Part shown: in pieces, positions 13,393 through 13,480 of the stretch
Layout: the number at the start of each line of letters is the position of its first letter
Numbering within the stretch: position 1 is the stretch's first letter
Assembly (NCBI GenBank): GCA_905373605.1
Contig: CAJPTO010000068.1
Coordinates: 1-13,480 of the forward strand
Reading direction: 5' to 3'
Length of the DNA stretch: 13,480 nucleotides
Source of the DNA: an uncultured Prevotella sp.
Lineage (GTDB): Bacteria; Bacteroidota; Bacteroidia; Bacteroidales; Bacteroidaceae
Made by a program: the position numbers and the translations under genes
Notes under the pieces: generated by a model
Database searches by the model: none
Told to the model about the DNA's origin: nothing
What the model saw: the letters and a program-made list of their open reading frames with translations, nothing else

Positions 13393-13480
13393 ACGCAGAG
13401 GCGCAGAGAACACAGAGATTAGCCACATCACAGCTTAAAGTATAAGACGCAACGCTTAGAGAACGCGGAGGGAGAGAGTA
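13393..13480 (+). repeat. CGCAGAG-type purine-rich short repeats
   Basis: ACGCAGAG, GCGCAGAGA and ACACAGAGA follow each other at 13393-13418; related words (ACGCTTAGAGA, ACGCGGAGG, GAGAGAG) return from about 13452 to the window end. Short purine-rich repeats of this kind are common in Bacteroidota intergenic DNA. The array may continue beyond the edge. Confidence 0.4.

Larger units (their letters stand above)
12898..13480. other. Gene-free right edge
   Basis: 583 nt. It holds the octamer/decamer array (12963-13169), a strong terminator (13234-13267), a 21-nt direct repeat pair (13275-13295 and 13340-13360), an inverted repeat TTGATG-CAT-CATCAA (13374-13388) and CGCAGAG-type repeats to the end. 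Minus-strand frames of about 60 codons across these repeats (12988-13182, 13246-13431) are low-complexity and not credible genes. Confidence 0.55.

Overview
The window looks like chromosomal DNA of a Bacteroidota bacterium, most likely in the Prevotella group. The evidence is two promoter -7 boxes matching TAnnTTTG (one with an exact TTTG -33 box 20 nt upstream), A-rich translation starts without a Shine-Dalgarno motif, a periplasmic-TPR hybrid histidine kinase typical of that phylum, and several secreted or lipidated proteins of Bacteroidota type. I see no rRNA, tRNA, CRISPR array, phage gene or transposase.

Layout. On the minus strand, 1-2544 is a hybrid sensor kinase (lipobox, TPRs, one TM helix, HisKA, HATPase, receiver) that runs off the left edge, where an AraC-type domain would be expected. 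A 595-nt divergent intergenic region follows, with a promoter facing each way. All further genes are on the plus strand. First comes an SPFH protein with a C-terminal GYF_2 domain (3140-4288), then a double zinc-ribbon membrane protein (4620-5702), two paralogous lipoproteins (5908-6798 and 7076-8104), and a secreted beta-helix protein with an acidic linker and a separate C-terminal domain (8138-9760). Then follow a small beta-grasp-like protein (10136-10357), a small secreted protein (10964-11446) and a 5'-nucleotidase-family metallophosphoesterase (11464-12897); the last two form a clear operon. The right edge (12898-13480) has no gene, but holds an octamer repeat array, a strong intrinsic terminator and other short repeats.

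How the genes may work together. The SPFH plus zinc-ribbon/TM pair resembles the YdjI/YdjG part of the Bacillus psp-type envelope stress operon. The lipoproteins and beta-helix protein downstream carry export signals, so the block 3140-9760 may be one envelope-associated system with cytoplasmic, membrane and outer parts. The divergent kinase is a candidate regulator. This grouping is inference from order, strand and localisation.

The intergenic DNA is unusual. It holds an in-phase octamer array (unit near GAGTTGAA, 9826-9945), a related octamer array broken by AT-rich decamers (unit near GAGTTGAC, 12963-13169), an alternating A/B array of 20-25 nt units (10560-10707), a 22-nt unit repeated three times (6889-6954) and several hairpins. 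Open frames across these arrays translate into low-complexity peptides and are not called as genes.
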